Both the position numbers and the translations under genes were made by a program. Under the pieces are notes generated by a model. The model saw nothing but the letters and a program-made list of their open reading frames with translations, was not told where the DNA came from and did no database searches. A stretch of DNA of 64,000 nucleotides, from assembly GCA_023410575.1 (NCBI GenBank), contig JAEYPP010000016.1, forward strand, positions 201,455-265,454, read 5' to 3'. Positions within the stretch are counted from its first letter, which is position 1. Every line of letters starts with the position of its first letter. Source of the stretch: Bacillota bacterium (GTDB lineage Bacteria; Bacillota; Clostridia; Lachnospirales; Lachnospiraceae). Below, piece by piece: positions 16,312-25,331 of the stretch.

Positions 16312-17472
16312 ATGATAAAATATAATTGTTTGAATCCGATTGCAGCAATCGGCTTGGACATATTTGATGAGAAGTATACAAAGGTTGATACTATGGATGA
16401 GGCAGATGCTGTCCTAGTTCGTAGTGCAGCAATGCATGATTTAGAGTTTTCTACAAATTTAAAAGCAATTGCAAGAGCAGGTGCAGGTGTTAATAACATT
16501 CCTCTTGATAAATGTGCTGAAAAAGGTATTGTTGTTTTTAATACACCAGGCGCGAATGCAAACGGTGTAAAAGAATTAGTTATAGCAGGTATGCTTTTAG
16601 CATCAAGAGATATCGTTGGTGGTATTAACTGGGTAAAAACAGTAGCGGATGATGAAGCAGTTGCAAAACTTGTTGAAAAAGGTAAAGCTAAATTTGCTGG
16701 AAAAGAGATTGAAGGTAAAAAACTTGGTGTAATCGGTCTTGGGGCAATTGGTGTATTAGTTGCGAATGCAGCAAAACGTCTTGGAATGGAAGTTTACGGA
16801 TGTGACCCATATATCTCCGTTGAACATGCATGGAATCTATCTCGAGAAATAAAGTATGTAAAGACAAGAGAAGAAATCTTTAGAGAGTGTGATTTTATTA
16901 CCGTTCATGTTCCATTGCTTGATGATACAAAGAAAATGATTAATAAAGATACAATTGCAATCATGAAGGATGGAGTTGTTATTCTTAACTTTGCTCGTGA
17001 TCTATTGGTAGATGACGATGCAATGGAGGAAGCATTAAAATCAGGTAAAGTTGCAAAATATGTAACAGATTTCCCTAATGAAAAAACAGCTGGAATGGAA
17101 GGTGTTATTGCAATTCCTCATCTTGGTGCATCCACAGAAGAATCCGAAGATAACTGTGCAAAGATGGCAGTAAAGGAAATTAAGGACTATATTGAAAATG
17201 GTAATATTACAAATTCAGTTAACTACCCAAGTTTAGATGCTGGTGTTTGCCAGACTAAGGCACGTATTACGATTTGTCATAAGAATAAACCTAATATGCT
17301 TACACAATTTACAAAGGTATTTTCATCTGATAATATCAATATTGAAAATATGGCAAATAAGAGTAAGGGTGATTTTGCTTATACAGTACTAGATATTTGT
17401 GAGGATGCTCAGGATCGATTTGTAAAAGAATTAGAAGCAATCGATGGAGTATTAAAAGTTCGCGTTCTCTAG
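16312..17472 (+). CDS. serA: D-3-phosphoglycerate dehydrogenase
   Basis: SerA (386 residues) oxidises 3-phosphoglycerate to 3-phosphohydroxypyruvate with NAD, the first step of serine synthesis. AIARAGAGVNNIPLDKC and NTPGANANGVKELVIAGML belong to the substrate domain, and KKLGVIGLGAIGVLVANAAKRLG is the NAD fold, with VHVPLLDDTKKMI and HLGASTEESEDNCA (catalytic His) following. A C-terminal ACT domain (from about residue 315, ARITICHKNKPNMLTQF) suggests feedback control by serine. It is shorter than the 500-plus-residue form because it lacks the intervening domain. The ATG at 16312 has AAAGGAG 7 bases upstream; an earlier in-frame ATG at 16270 lies within serC and has no ribosome site. Confidence 0.93.
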   Translation: MIKYNCLNPIAAIGLDIFDEKYTKVDTMDEADAVLVRSAAMHDLEFSTNLKAIARAGAGVNNIPLDKCAEKGIVVFNTPGANANGVKELVIAGMLLASRDIVGGINWVKTVADDEAVAKLVEKGKAKFAGKEIEGKKLGVIGLGAIGVLVANAAKRLGMEVYGCDPYISVEHAWNLSREIKYVKTREEIFRECDFITVHVPLLDDTKKMINKDTIAIMKDGVVILNFARDLLVDDDAMEEALKSGKVAKYVTDFPNEKTAGMEGVIAIPHLGASTEESEDNCAKMAVKEIKDYIENGNITNSVNYPSLDAGVCQTKARITICHKNKPNMLTQFTKVFSSDNINIENMANKSKGDFAYTVLDICEDAQDRFVKELEAIDGVLKVRVL

Positions 17473-17537
17473 TTACATAACGATAGACAGTCTTTATTGT
17501 CTATTGGCTATACAAAAGCACAAGAAAGGGAATTCAT

Positions 17538-18119
17538 ATGCAACTGTTAAAAGACAGAATTAGAAAAGACGGTACAGTAAAAGCAGGTAATGTACTTAAA
17601 GTTGATTCTTTCTTAAACCACCAAATGGATATTGAGCTATACAATGAGATTGGTAAGGAATTCAAGCGTTTGTTTGAAAAAGAACAGATCAATAAGATAC
17701 TAACAATTGAGGCATCTGGCATAGGGATTGCATGCATCGTAGCACAATACTTTCATGTTCCAGTAGTCTTTGCGAAAAAAGCACAGAGTATCAATATTGA
17801 TGGTGATGTTTATTCCACAAAGATTGAATCATTTACCCATAAGAAAACATATGATGTAATTGTATCGAAGAAATTTCTAAGTCCAAATGATAAAGTTTTA
17901 ATCATTGATGATTTTTTAGCAAATGGTTGCGCCTTAGTTGGATTAATTGATTTAGCTATTAGTGCAGGTGCGAGTGTTCAAGGTATCGGAATTGTGATCG
18001 AAAAAGGATTTCAATCTGGTGGCGAGATCATTCGTGAGATGGGAATTCATCTTGAATCACTTGCAATTATCGAAAGCATGAATGCAGAGGACGGAACAAT
18101 TGTTTTCCGTGAAGATTAG
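17538..18119 (+). CDS. xpt: Xanthine phosphoribosyltransferase
   Basis: A 193-residue phosphoribosyltransferase that converts xanthine and PRPP to XMP for purine salvage. It matches Xpt closely: MQLLKDRIRKDGTVK at the N-terminus, LTIEASGIGIACIVA, and the PRPP-binding motif KVLIIDDFLANGCALVGLI. Length is standard. Only 65 bases separate it from serA, with a small 7-bp hairpin (17483-17504) but no T-run, so some read-through from the serine operon is likely. In many Firmicutes xpt has a purine riboswitch; the space here is too short and lacks the aptamer sequence. A strong terminator follows. The ribosome site (AAGAAAGGGAATTC) is moderate. Confidence 0.93.
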   Translation: MQLLKDRIRKDGTVKAGNVLKVDSFLNHQMDIELYNEIGKEFKRLFEKEQINKILTIEASGIGIACIVAQYFHVPVVFAKKAQSINIDGDVYSTKIESFTHKKTYDVIVSKKFLSPNDKVLIIDDFLANGCALVGLIDLAISAGASVQGIGIVIEKGFQSGGEIIREMGIHLESLAIIESMNAEDGTIVFRED

Positions 18120-18125
18120 ATAATC

Positions 18126-18175
18126 AGACGGTTACACTGTGTGTGGAAATGCGCAGTGTAACCGTCTCTTATTTT
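18126..18175 (+). terminator. Terminator after xpt
   Basis: A perfect 14-bp stem (18126-18139 with 18154-18167) and 14-base loop, followed by CTTATTTTAT. Confidence 0.85.
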
Positions 18176-18179
18176 ATAT

Positions 18180-18257
18180 GGGGCTGTCGAACTAAGGGCA
18201 GTATGAATAAAGAATGAAGGCGATGGTATATTTTCGCCCTTCATTCTTTTATGTCAC
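18180..18257 (+). repeat. Palindromic intergenic repeat, copy C (core deleted)
   Basis: A short form of the repeat family. The flank GGGCTGTCGAACTAAGGG and the arm AAAGAATGAAGG-CGATGG run straight into the opposite arm CGCCCTTCATTCTTTT, without the ~55-bp core seen at 6443, 41610 and 45048. The words CTAAGGGCAGTATGAATAAA are shared with the copy at 45048. It lies between the xpt terminator and the ABC exporter genes. Confidence 0.7.
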
Positions 18258-18352
18258 ACTTTAATTAAGTGATAAAAAATTACTTAAAAGACATATATTT
18301 TAGGAAATTAGTACAATATTGTAATAAGATAAAACATTGAGGGTTATATTTT

Positions 18353-20164
18353 ATGAAATGCATTTTCCAGTATTTAAAACCATATTATTTTAGAATGTTA
18401 GGTGGGTTAATAATTAAGATTCTTGGGACACTCGCTGATCTAGGATTACCTTGGGTATTAGCTTATATTCTTGATGATGTTATTTTACACGGTAATATTC
18501 TTTACGTTGTTGTATGGGGATGTATCATGTTTTTATTAGCCTTTATAGCGAGAATATTTAACATAATCGCAAATCGTATGGCATCCAAGGTTGCTAGAGA
18601 TACAACAAAAAGATTAAGACATGATTCTTTTGAAAAAATCTGTTACTTATCTGGAGCACAAGTAGATCAGTTTACGATACCGTCATTAATATCTAGAATT
18701 ACATCAGATTCTTATAATATTCATCTAATGATAGGTATGATGCAACGTTTTGGAGTACGAGCTCCCATTATATTAATCGGAGGTATCGTACTTACATCAA
18801 CACTCGATTGGGCATTGACACTCGTATTAGTAGCAACATTGCCTTTATTAGCACTAGTAATTTATTATGTCTCGAAAAAAGGAATCCCAATGTATACTGC
18901 AACGCAGCATAATATGGATGTTATGATACAAACGATTCGAGAAGCAATTAGTGGAATCAGAGTAATAAAAGCATTATCGAAAACAGAGCATGAAAAAAAG
19001 CGTTTTTCACAAAATAGTGATGATGTTTCTAGAAGCGAGATGAGAGCTGGTATGGTAATGGCTCTTTCTAGCCCACTAATGAACTTATTGCTTAATGTTG
19101 GTCTGGCAGTAGTAGTTATTGTCGGTGCCTATCGTGTAAATGCAGGACAGATGCAACCAGGTAAAATTATTGCATTTTTATCCTATTTTACGATGATTTT
19201 GAATGCTATGATGATGATGAATCGTCTCTTTGTTGTCTATTCAAAGGCAGGGGCTTCAGCTAAACGTATAAGAGAATTGTTAGAGACAGAGAAAGATTTA
19301 ATTATTGAGCAGGATATTGTAAAAGACTTTGTTTCCAGCCGAGAAATTATAAGTAAGAACATGTCAGAACATGAAACTACAGGGCAGGAGGTTTCCGATA
19401 ATTTAACACAAGACATTTATCAATCAACTTACTTTATTGAATTTAATAATGTATCATTTTCCTATTCTAAGGAAGAGGATAAATACTGTATAAAAGACGT
19501 TTCCTTCCAATTAAAAAAAGGAGAGTCTCTTGGGATCATCGGTTCAACTGGTAGTGGAAAAACGACAATCGTTAATCTATTGATGAGATTTTATGATGTT
19601 AATTGCGGATCAATAAAGATTGGTGGAAGAAGTATTAAAACATATCCTTTAGAAACATTACGTGGAATGTTTGGCACAGTATTTCAAAATGATGTGATTT
19701 TTGCCAAATCGCTTTATGAAAATATATCATTTGGGCGAGACCTATCAAAGGAGGAGGTAAAACAAGCTGCCAAAAGAGCATGCGCAGATGAATTTATACA
19801 AGAAAAGGAAGATACGTATGAATTTATTGCATCAGCTAAGGGAGCGAATTTAAGTGGGGGACAAAAACAGCGTATATTAATTGCACGAGCATTAGCGAAC
19901 TATCCTCCAATTTTAATATTGGATGATTCCTCATCTGCCCTTGATTATAGGACAGACGCTAAGTTAAGAGAGTATATAAGAAATGACTTTCCCGGTACTA
20001 CTGTCATAACAATTGCACAAAGGGTCAGCTCAGTTATGCATATGGATCGAGTTCTTGTGCTAGAAGATGGTGAAGCAATCGGATATGGTACACATGAAGA
20101 ATTACTTGATAACTGTAGTATTTATCGTGAGATTTTTGAGTCACAGATGGGAGGTGTTACGTAA
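18353..20164 (+). CDS. Heterodimeric ABC exporter subunit 1 (degenerate ATP site)
   Basis: A 603-residue half-transporter with six N-terminal transmembrane helices (~residues 15-310) and a C-terminal ATPase. The ATPase has an intact Walker A (GSTGSGKTTIV) and a canonical LSGGQKQR signature, but the residue after Walker B is Asp instead of the catalytic Glu (ILILDDSSSALD), and the switch His is Gln (TIAQRVSS). This is the pattern of the non-catalytic partner in heterodimeric exporters such as BmrC/BmrD or TM287/288. It overlaps the next subunit gene by one base (TAATG), so the pair is translationally coupled. Substrates of such pairs are drugs, lipids or peptides; which one cannot be told. A TetR gene downstream suggests inducible efflux. 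Confidence 0.88.
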   Translation: MKCIFQYLKPYYFRMLGGLIIKILGTLADLGLPWVLAYILDDVILHGNILYVVVWGCIMFLLAFIARIFNIIANRMASKVARDTTKRLRHDSFEKICYLSGAQVDQFTIPSLISRITSDSYNIHLMIGMMQRFGVRAPIILIGGIVLTSTLDWALTLVLVATLPLLALVIYYVSKKGIPMYTATQHNMDVMIQTIREAISGIRVIKALSKTEHEKKRFSQNSDDVSRSEMRAGMVMALSSPLMNLLLNVGLAVVVIVGAYRVNAGQMQPGKIIAFLSYFTMILNAMMMMNRLFVVYSKAGASAKRIRELLETEKDLIIEQDIVKDFVSSREIISKNMSEHETTGQEVSDNLTQDIYQSTYFIEFNNVSFSYSKEEDKYCIKDVSFQLKKGESLGIIGSTGSGKTTIVNLLMRFYDVNCGSIKIGGRSIKTYPLETLRGMFGTVFQNDVIFAKSLYENISFGRDLSKEEVKQAAKRACADEFIQEKEDTYEFIASAKGANLSGGQKQRILIARALANYPPILILDDSSSALDYRTDAKLREYIRNDFPGTTVITIAQRVSSVMHMDRVLVLEDGEAIGYGTHEELLDNCSIYREIFESQMGGVT

Positions 20165-21951
20165 TGAGTATGCAACCCATAAAGCAAAAGGTAACAAAAA
20201 AAACAGATAAACCCCAAAATATGAGGAAAGTATTAATTGGTCTATGGTCTTATCTTAGATATTATTGGATTTTACTTTTTCTAGCAATATTACTTGCAAT
20301 GGCAAGTAATATATTTGCTCTTATTGGTCCTATGTTATCTGGAAAAGCGATTGATTTCATTACTCCAGGATTAAACGCAGTGCAAATGAATAAAGTACTT
20401 TATTATGCAGTGATTATGATAGGTTTTTACGTATTATCTTCAATTTTGTCATATGTCCTATCAGTTCTTATGCTAAATCTATCACAAAAGATAGTAAGAA
20501 AAATGAGAAATGATGTTTTTTCTAGATTAATGGAACTTCCAGTGGGATATTTTGACCGAAACAAATCAGGCGATATTATTAGTCGAATTTCATATGATAT
20601 AGATGTGATTAATACTTCCATGTCGACAGATTTAGTTCAGATTGTTGCGAGTTTGATTACAATCATTGGGTCATTTGCTATGATGCTTATGATATCACCA
20701 AGTTTAGTGCTAGTTATGCTTATCACTCTCCCGATGTCATTTATATATACAAAGCAAATGGCAAAAAGAACAAGACCTTTATTTAAAAAGCGTTCAGAGA
20801 AGCTTGGTGAGCTTAATGGTTGTGTGGAGGAAATGGTAAGCGGTCAGAAGACGATTGCTGCATATACGAAAGAAGATGTCATGATTCAGCGTTTTGATGC
20901 TATGAATAAGGAAGCGGTGGATGCCTACTATGAAGCTGACTTTATATCAAGTATTGTTGGGCCTAATGTCATTTTTATTAATAACGTATCTCTTACTTTG
21001 GTAACGGTTGTAGGAGCAGTCCTATACTTGTATCAAAGATTGACTTTAGGTGATATTTCATCTTTTGTTTTATACTCTAGAAAATTTTCTGGCCCAATTA
21101 ATGAGATAGCAAATATCATCAGTGAGTTGCAATCAGCTTTAGCCGCTGCTGAACGAATCTTTAAAGTACTAGAGGAGCCAGTGGAAACAGAAGATATCTA
21201 TGGAGCAATAGAATTAACCAATGTTATTGGTAATGTTGATATCAAGGATGTCTCATTTGGATATTCGAAGGATAAAACAATAATAAAACATCTGTCTTTG
21301 CAAGCAAAGCAAGGTAACCTAATAGCAATTGTCGGACCTACAGGTGCAGGAAAAACAACAATTATCAATCTATTAATGCGTTTCTATGATGTTGACGATG
21401 GTGAAATCTATGTTGATGGAGCTGAAAATCGAACGATGACTCGTAAAAGTCTTAGAAAAGCATATGCTATGGTATTACAGGATACTTGGTTGTTTACAGG
21501 TACAATTTTTGAAAATATTGCTTATGGAAAGCCAGATGCAACAATGGAGGATGTTGTGAGAGTTGCAAAAGCGGCGAAAATTCATTCATTTATTGAAAAG
21601 CTTCCCAAAGGCTATCGAACGATTTTAAGTGATGAGGGAACAAATATCTCAAAGGGACAAAAACAACTCTTAACGATTGCTAGAGCAATGTTATTAGAGG
21701 CTAAGATGCTTATACTAGATGAAGCGACATCCAATGTTGATACGAGAACAGAAATACAAATTCAGAAGGCAATGCGTAATTTAATGGCGAATAAAACATG
21801 CTTTGTGATTGCACACCGCTTATCTACGATTCAAAATGCAGATAGTATATTAGTTGTTGATCAAGGAAACATTGTTGAACAGGGTACACATCAACAACTG
21901 ATGAAGAAAAAAGGTTTCTATTACGAGCTTTACTCTTCACAATTTCAATAA
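20164..21951 (+). CDS. Heterodimeric ABC exporter subunit 2 (catalytic ATP site)
   Basis: A 595-residue half-transporter, partner of the preceding gene. Six transmembrane helices (~residues 35-330) precede an ATPase with Walker A GPTGAGKTTII, Walker B followed by the catalytic Glu (MLILDEATSNVD), and the switch His (FVIAHRLSTIQ). Its signature motif is altered, ISKGQKQL instead of LSGGQ. In the dimer this degenerate signature pairs with the degenerate site of subunit 1, while the intact LSGGQ of subunit 1 faces this subunit's complete catalytic site, giving one active and one inactive ATP site. A strong terminator follows at 21964. The product exported is not known. Confidence 0.88.
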   Translation: MSMQPIKQKVTKKTDKPQNMRKVLIGLWSYLRYYWILLFLAILLAMASNIFALIGPMLSGKAIDFITPGLNAVQMNKVLYYAVIMIGFYVLSSILSYVLSVLMLNLSQKIVRKMRNDVFSRLMELPVGYFDRNKSGDIISRISYDIDVINTSMSTDLVQIVASLITIIGSFAMMLMISPSLVLVMLITLPMSFIYTKQMAKRTRPLFKKRSEKLGELNGCVEEMVSGQKTIAAYTKEDVMIQRFDAMNKEAVDAYYEADFISSIVGPNVIFINNVSLTLVTVVGAVLYLYQRLTLGDISSFVLYSRKFSGPINEIANIISELQSALAAAERIFKVLEEPVETEDIYGAIELTNVIGNVDIKDVSFGYSKDKTIIKHLSLQAKQGNLIAIVGPTGAGKTTIINLLMRFYDVDDGEIYVDGAENRTMTRKSLRKAYAMVLQDTWLFTGTIFENIAYGKPDATMEDVVRVAKAAKIHSFIEKLPKGYRTILSDEGTNISKGQKQLLTIARAMLLEAKMLILDEATSNVDTRTEIQIQKAMRNLMANKTCFVIAHRLSTIQNADSILVVDQGNIVEQGTHQQLMKKKGFYYELYSSQFQ

Positions 21952-21963
21952 TTAATCGATTGA

Positions 21964-22011
21964 AAAGAGGATTGAGTCCTGTACTTTTGAGGACTCAATT
22001 CTCTTTTTTTC
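21964..22011 (+). terminator. Terminator after the ABC exporter pair
   Basis: A near-perfect 14-bp stem (GAGGATTGAGTCCT with AGGACTCAATTCTC) and a run of seven T. Confidence 0.9.
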
Positions 22012-22073
22012 GCCATTTTATTAGAAAATTAGATGTAATAACTTATATTTTTACAAAAAAAGACTAGAAATCA

Positions 22074-22102
22074 TTGACAAGGAACAATTTACCACATATA
22101 AT
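22074..22102 (+). promoter_or_regulatory. Consensus promoter of the tetR-family gene
   Basis: TTGACA (22074-22079), 17-base spacer, TATAAT (22097-22102): both boxes match the sigma-A consensus perfectly. Confidence 0.85.
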
Positions 22103-22109
22103 GTATGTA

Positions 22110-22119
22110 AGTGATCACT
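22110..22119 (+). promoter_or_regulatory. Candidate TetR-family operator
   Basis: AGTGATCACT, a perfect 10-bp palindrome at the predicted transcription start. It fits autorepression by the encoded regulator. Confidence 0.45.
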
Positions 22120-22135
22120 ACGGTAGGAGAGTAAT

Positions 22136-22723
22136 ATGAGAAATAACATTTTGCACAGAAGAGATCGGCTAATAATAACTACAATTGAAATACTAGACGA
22201 ATTAGGAATTCAGGGTTTATCAACAAGAGAAATAGCTAAAAGGCAAGGTGTGTCAGAAGCTACAATATTTAGACATTTTAAAAGTAAGAATGAGTTGCTT
22301 AGTGCAGTCTTAGATTATTTTACTCAATTCGATGAAGATATTTTTTTGACAACTAGATTAAAAAATATTGGACCTTTAGAAGCAATACTATTTCTTATAA
22401 GTTCATCTGTTGAGTACTATGAGAATTACCCAGCTATCACATCAATTATGCAATTAATGGACGTTTTTAGGTACGAACCTGAATTGGAAGTCAAAGTAAA
22501 ATCCATAGTAACCAATCATTTTCAGTTTGTTAAGAGTCTGGTAGAGGATGCTCAAAAAGTTGGTGAGTTGCAATCTGATCTAGATAGTGATAGCATAACA
22601 GAACTAATTTGTGGTAGTAGCCGAGAGATTTCTCTCTTGTGGAGACTAAATGGAAGAAATTTCCCGCTTAAGCAAAAAACTCTTTCAACAATCAGAACAC
22701 TCTTAGCTTCATTTAGTATTTAA
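22136..22723 (+). CDS. TetR/AcrR-family transcriptional regulator
   Basis: A 195-residue TetR-type repressor. The N-terminal helix-turn-helix (residues ~8-55) is clear: GLSTREIAKRQGVSEATIFRHFKSKNELL is the family signature with the recognition helix. The C-terminal ligand domain is all helical and has no match I can name. It is monocistronic, with a consensus promoter and a palindrome at the transcription start, and lies just downstream of the ABC exporter pair. By analogy with other TetR-exporter neighbours it may control the exporter, but the palindrome upstream of the exporter (TACAATATTGTA at 18312-18323) differs from the one at its own promoter, so control may be limited to autoregulation. 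Confidence 0.85.
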   Translation: MRNNILHRRDRLIITTIEILDELGIQGLSTREIAKRQGVSEATIFRHFKSKNELLSAVLDYFTQFDEDIFLTTRLKNIGPLEAILFLISSSVEYYENYPAITSIMQLMDVFRYEPELEVKVKSIVTNHFQFVKSLVEDAQKVGELQSDLDSDSITELICGSSREISLLWRLNGRNFPLKQKTLSTIRTLLASFSI

Positions 22724-22822
22724 GATTTTTACGGAACGAGACTTATTATTGAGTACTAAATAAGTGAAATGAATCAAGTGGTGTCTCGTATTTGTAGATT
22801 ATTTTTAAAGATGGAGGTATGT

Positions 22823-23185
22823 ATGAAAAAGATTCTTATTGTTGATGATGCTGCGTTTATGAGATTGGCGATTAAAACAACACTTGAGAAAAGTGGTTTT
22901 CAAGTAGTTGGCGAAGCTGCAAATGGATTAGAAGGCATACAAAAATTTATAGAGTTACGGCCTGACATAGTCACATTAGACATAACCATGCCAGAAATGA
23001 CAGGGCTTGAGGCACTAAAAGCTATTATAAAAAAAGATGCAAGCGCTAAAGTTGTAATGGTATCGGCTATGGGACAAGAAGCTATGGTAAGAGAAGCTGT
23101 AATTCATGGTGCAAAATCGTTTATAGTAAAACCTTTCAAGGATGAGCAATTAATTAAAACAATTAATAAAGTTCTTGCAATCTAA
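22823..23185 (+). CDS. cheY: Chemotaxis response regulator CheY
   Basis: A 120-residue single receiver domain. ILIVDDAAFMR carries the acidic pair, Asp53 in TLDITMPEMTG is the phosphorylated residue, the Ser/Thr switch is in MVSAMG, and Lys in FIVKPF completes the active site. Without an output domain it fits CheY, which binds the flagellar switch or another target when phosphorylated by CheA. It is first in a chemosensory operon, 23 bases before cheA. The ATG at 22823 follows GGAGGT; an upstream in-frame start at 22769 has no ribosome site and adds non-homologous residues. Confidence 0.88.
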   Translation: MKKILIVDDAAFMRLAIKTTLEKSGFQVVGEAANGLEGIQKFIELRPDIVTLDITMPEMTGLEALKAIIKKDASAKVVMVSAMGQEAMVREAVIHGAKSFIVKPFKDEQLIKTINKVLAI

Positions 23186-23208
23186 AGCCAGTACAAGGAG
23201 GTGAACCA

Positions 23209-25290
23209 ATGTCGGATCAATACTCAAGCGAACCTATGCTTGATATGTTCATATTTGAAACAACACAATTAATTGAGCAACTGGAGCAGATAATTTTAAC
23301 AAGTGAAAGAGGAAGTTGTTTTACTCCAGACGCAATCAATGAAATATTTCGAATTATGCATACAATAAAAGGTTCCTCCGCTATGATGATGTTTACTGAT
23401 ATCTCTACTCTTTCACATGCCATGGAAGACATATTTTATTATCTGAGAGAAGAGAAACCAAAGTGTATCGACTGTTCAAAACTATCTGATTTCTTACTAG
23501 AAGGTATCGATTATATCAAGGTTGAAGTGGACAAAATAAAAATCGGTGAGGAATTAGTTGACAATCCTGCTAGCTTATTAGAGACGTTAAAGGAGTTTTT
23601 GATTACGTTAAGAAAGGAGAATAATAGCCCAACTTCTGAGAAACCAAAGAAATCAGTTAAAAAACAGCAATATTATGTGAGGCAGGATAAAAGCATAACA
23701 ACAGTTTATAGTAATACTTACAAAGTCCTCATATTCTTTGAGGAAGGCTGTGAAATGGAGAATATTCGTGCTTATACAATTATTCATAATCTAAAAGATA
23801 TTACGACTGATTTCTATTTCTTCCCAGAGGATATTATTGATAATGATAATAGTACTGAGATTATACGACAACAGGGTTTTTTAATATATTTTAAATCTGA
23901 CAAAACCTATGAAGATTTACATGAATTCTTTATGCAAACGATATTTCTCAGAGACTTGAACTTAATACAATTAGAAAATGATGATGAGTATCAACAATTA
24001 AGTGACAAAAAGCAACCGATTACTGAGGAATTAAATATCACGCTAAGTAACCCTATCAAAATTCCTGAATTACATAAAACAGACAATATAGATATTGATA
24101 AAGAAAAACAAGCGGCTTCGACAGCACAGAGTATTATCAGTGTTAATGTACCTAAATTGGACAAGTTAATGGATTTAGTTGGCGAGATGGTGATTGCTGA
24201 AGCAATGGTTATTCAGAATCCAGACTTACAAGGACTCGAACTGGACAATTTTCAGAAGGCTTCAAGGCAGTTAAGTAAAATAACGAATGAAATACAAGAC
24301 TTAGTCATGTCGATTCGAATGGTCCCATTATCTGCTACTTTTTTTAAAATGCATAGAATCGTTAGAGATATGTGTAAAAAACTTGGAAAGGAGGTTGAAC
24401 TTGAGATAATCGGTGAGGAAACCGAGGTGGATAAGAATATTATTGAACATATCTCCGATCCACTGATGCATCTAGTAAGGAATGCACTTGATCATGGAAT
24501 TGAAGCAACTGAGGATCGAATATCATTGAGTAAAAATAAAACTGGTACAATAACCATAGAAGCCAAAAATGCAGGAAGCGATGTTTTAATTATTGTGAAA
24601 GATGACGGTAGAGGTCTTGATAAAGATAAAATTCTTAATAAGGCAAGAAAGAGTGGTTTGCTTTATAAGAATGAGGACGAAATGTCTGATAAGGAGATAT
24701 TCAATCTCATACTATTACCGGGATTTTCTACCAACGATACGGTATCTGAATACTCAGGTCGTGGAGTAGGGATGGATGTAGTATCAAAGAACATTGAGAT
24801 GATCGGTGGTTCGATATCAGTTGATAGTGTTAGCAACAAAGGTACAACAATTACTTTGAAGATTCCACTTACCTTAGCAATTATTGATGGGATGAATATT
24901 AAAGTTGGAAACTCCTGTTATACGATTCCGACAATTTCAATTAAAGAATCCTTAAGGCCAAAGGAAAAGGACCTTATAATTGACCCAGATGGAAACGAGA
25001 TGATTATGGTAAGGGGAGAATGTTATTCGATATTAAGGTTACACAAATTGTACAAGGTAAGTACTTGTGTCAAGGAATTTACGAACGGAATTATTATCAT
25101 GGTGGAACAAGAGGATAAAACTCTTTGCATTTTTGCTGACGAGCTTTTAGGACAGCAGCAGGTAGTTGTAAAAGTATTACCTGAGTATATTCAAAAGTTC
25201 AAAAAAGTGAAAGGCTTATCTGGTTGCACTTTATTAGGAGATGGTAGAATTAGCTTGATACTTGATGTTGCAGGTCTAATTAATTATTAG
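23209..25290 (+). CDS. cheA: Chemotaxis histidine kinase CheA
   Basis: CheA (693 residues) autophosphorylates in response to receptor signals and passes phosphate to CheY and CheB. The domain order is complete: P1 phosphotransfer domain with His51 in IMHTIKGSSAMM; a P2-like response-regulator-binding region (~residues 160-265); P3 dimerisation helices (VPKLDKLMDLVGEMVIAE); P4 kinase with the N box HLVRNALDHGIE, the G1 box DDGRGLD and G2 GRGVGMDVV; and the P5 CheW-like domain to the end. The ribosome site AAGGAGGTG is strong. All catalytic residues are present. It lies between cheY and cheW in one operon. Confidence 0.95.
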   Translation: MSDQYSSEPMLDMFIFETTQLIEQLEQIILTSERGSCFTPDAINEIFRIMHTIKGSSAMMMFTDISTLSHAMEDIFYYLREEKPKCIDCSKLSDFLLEGIDYIKVEVDKIKIGEELVDNPASLLETLKEFLITLRKENNSPTSEKPKKSVKKQQYYVRQDKSITTVYSNTYKVLIFFEEGCEMENIRAYTIIHNLKDITTDFYFFPEDIIDNDNSTEIIRQQGFLIYFKSDKTYEDLHEFFMQTIFLRDLNLIQLENDDEYQQLSDKKQPITEELNITLSNPIKIPELHKTDNIDIDKEKQAASTAQSIISVNVPKLDKLMDLVGEMVIAEAMVIQNPDLQGLELDNFQKASRQLSKITNEIQDLVMSIRMVPLSATFFKMHRIVRDMCKKLGKEVELEIIGEETEVDKNIIEHISDPLMHLVRNALDHGIEATEDRISLSKNKTGTITIEAKNAGSDVLIIVKDDGRGLDKDKILNKARKSGLLYKNEDEMSDKEIFNLILLPGFSTNDTVSEYSGRGVGMDVVSKNIEMIGGSISVDSVSNKGTTITLKIPLTLAIIDGMNIKVGNSCYTIPTISIKESLRPKEKDLIIDPDGNEMIMVRGECYSILRLHKLYKVSTCVKEFTNGIIIMVEQEDKTLCIFADELLGQQQVVVKVLPEYIQKFKKVKGLSGCTLLGDGRISLILDVAGLINY

Positions 25291-25331
25291 AATGTACAGA
25301 TAAAAAATTTGTCAAGAAAGGAGATGGAACT

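Noticed and set aside
17473..17537. Purine riboswitch upstream of xpt
   Set aside because: Only 65 bases are available and the conserved loop sequences of the aptamer are absent; there is only a 7-bp hairpin.
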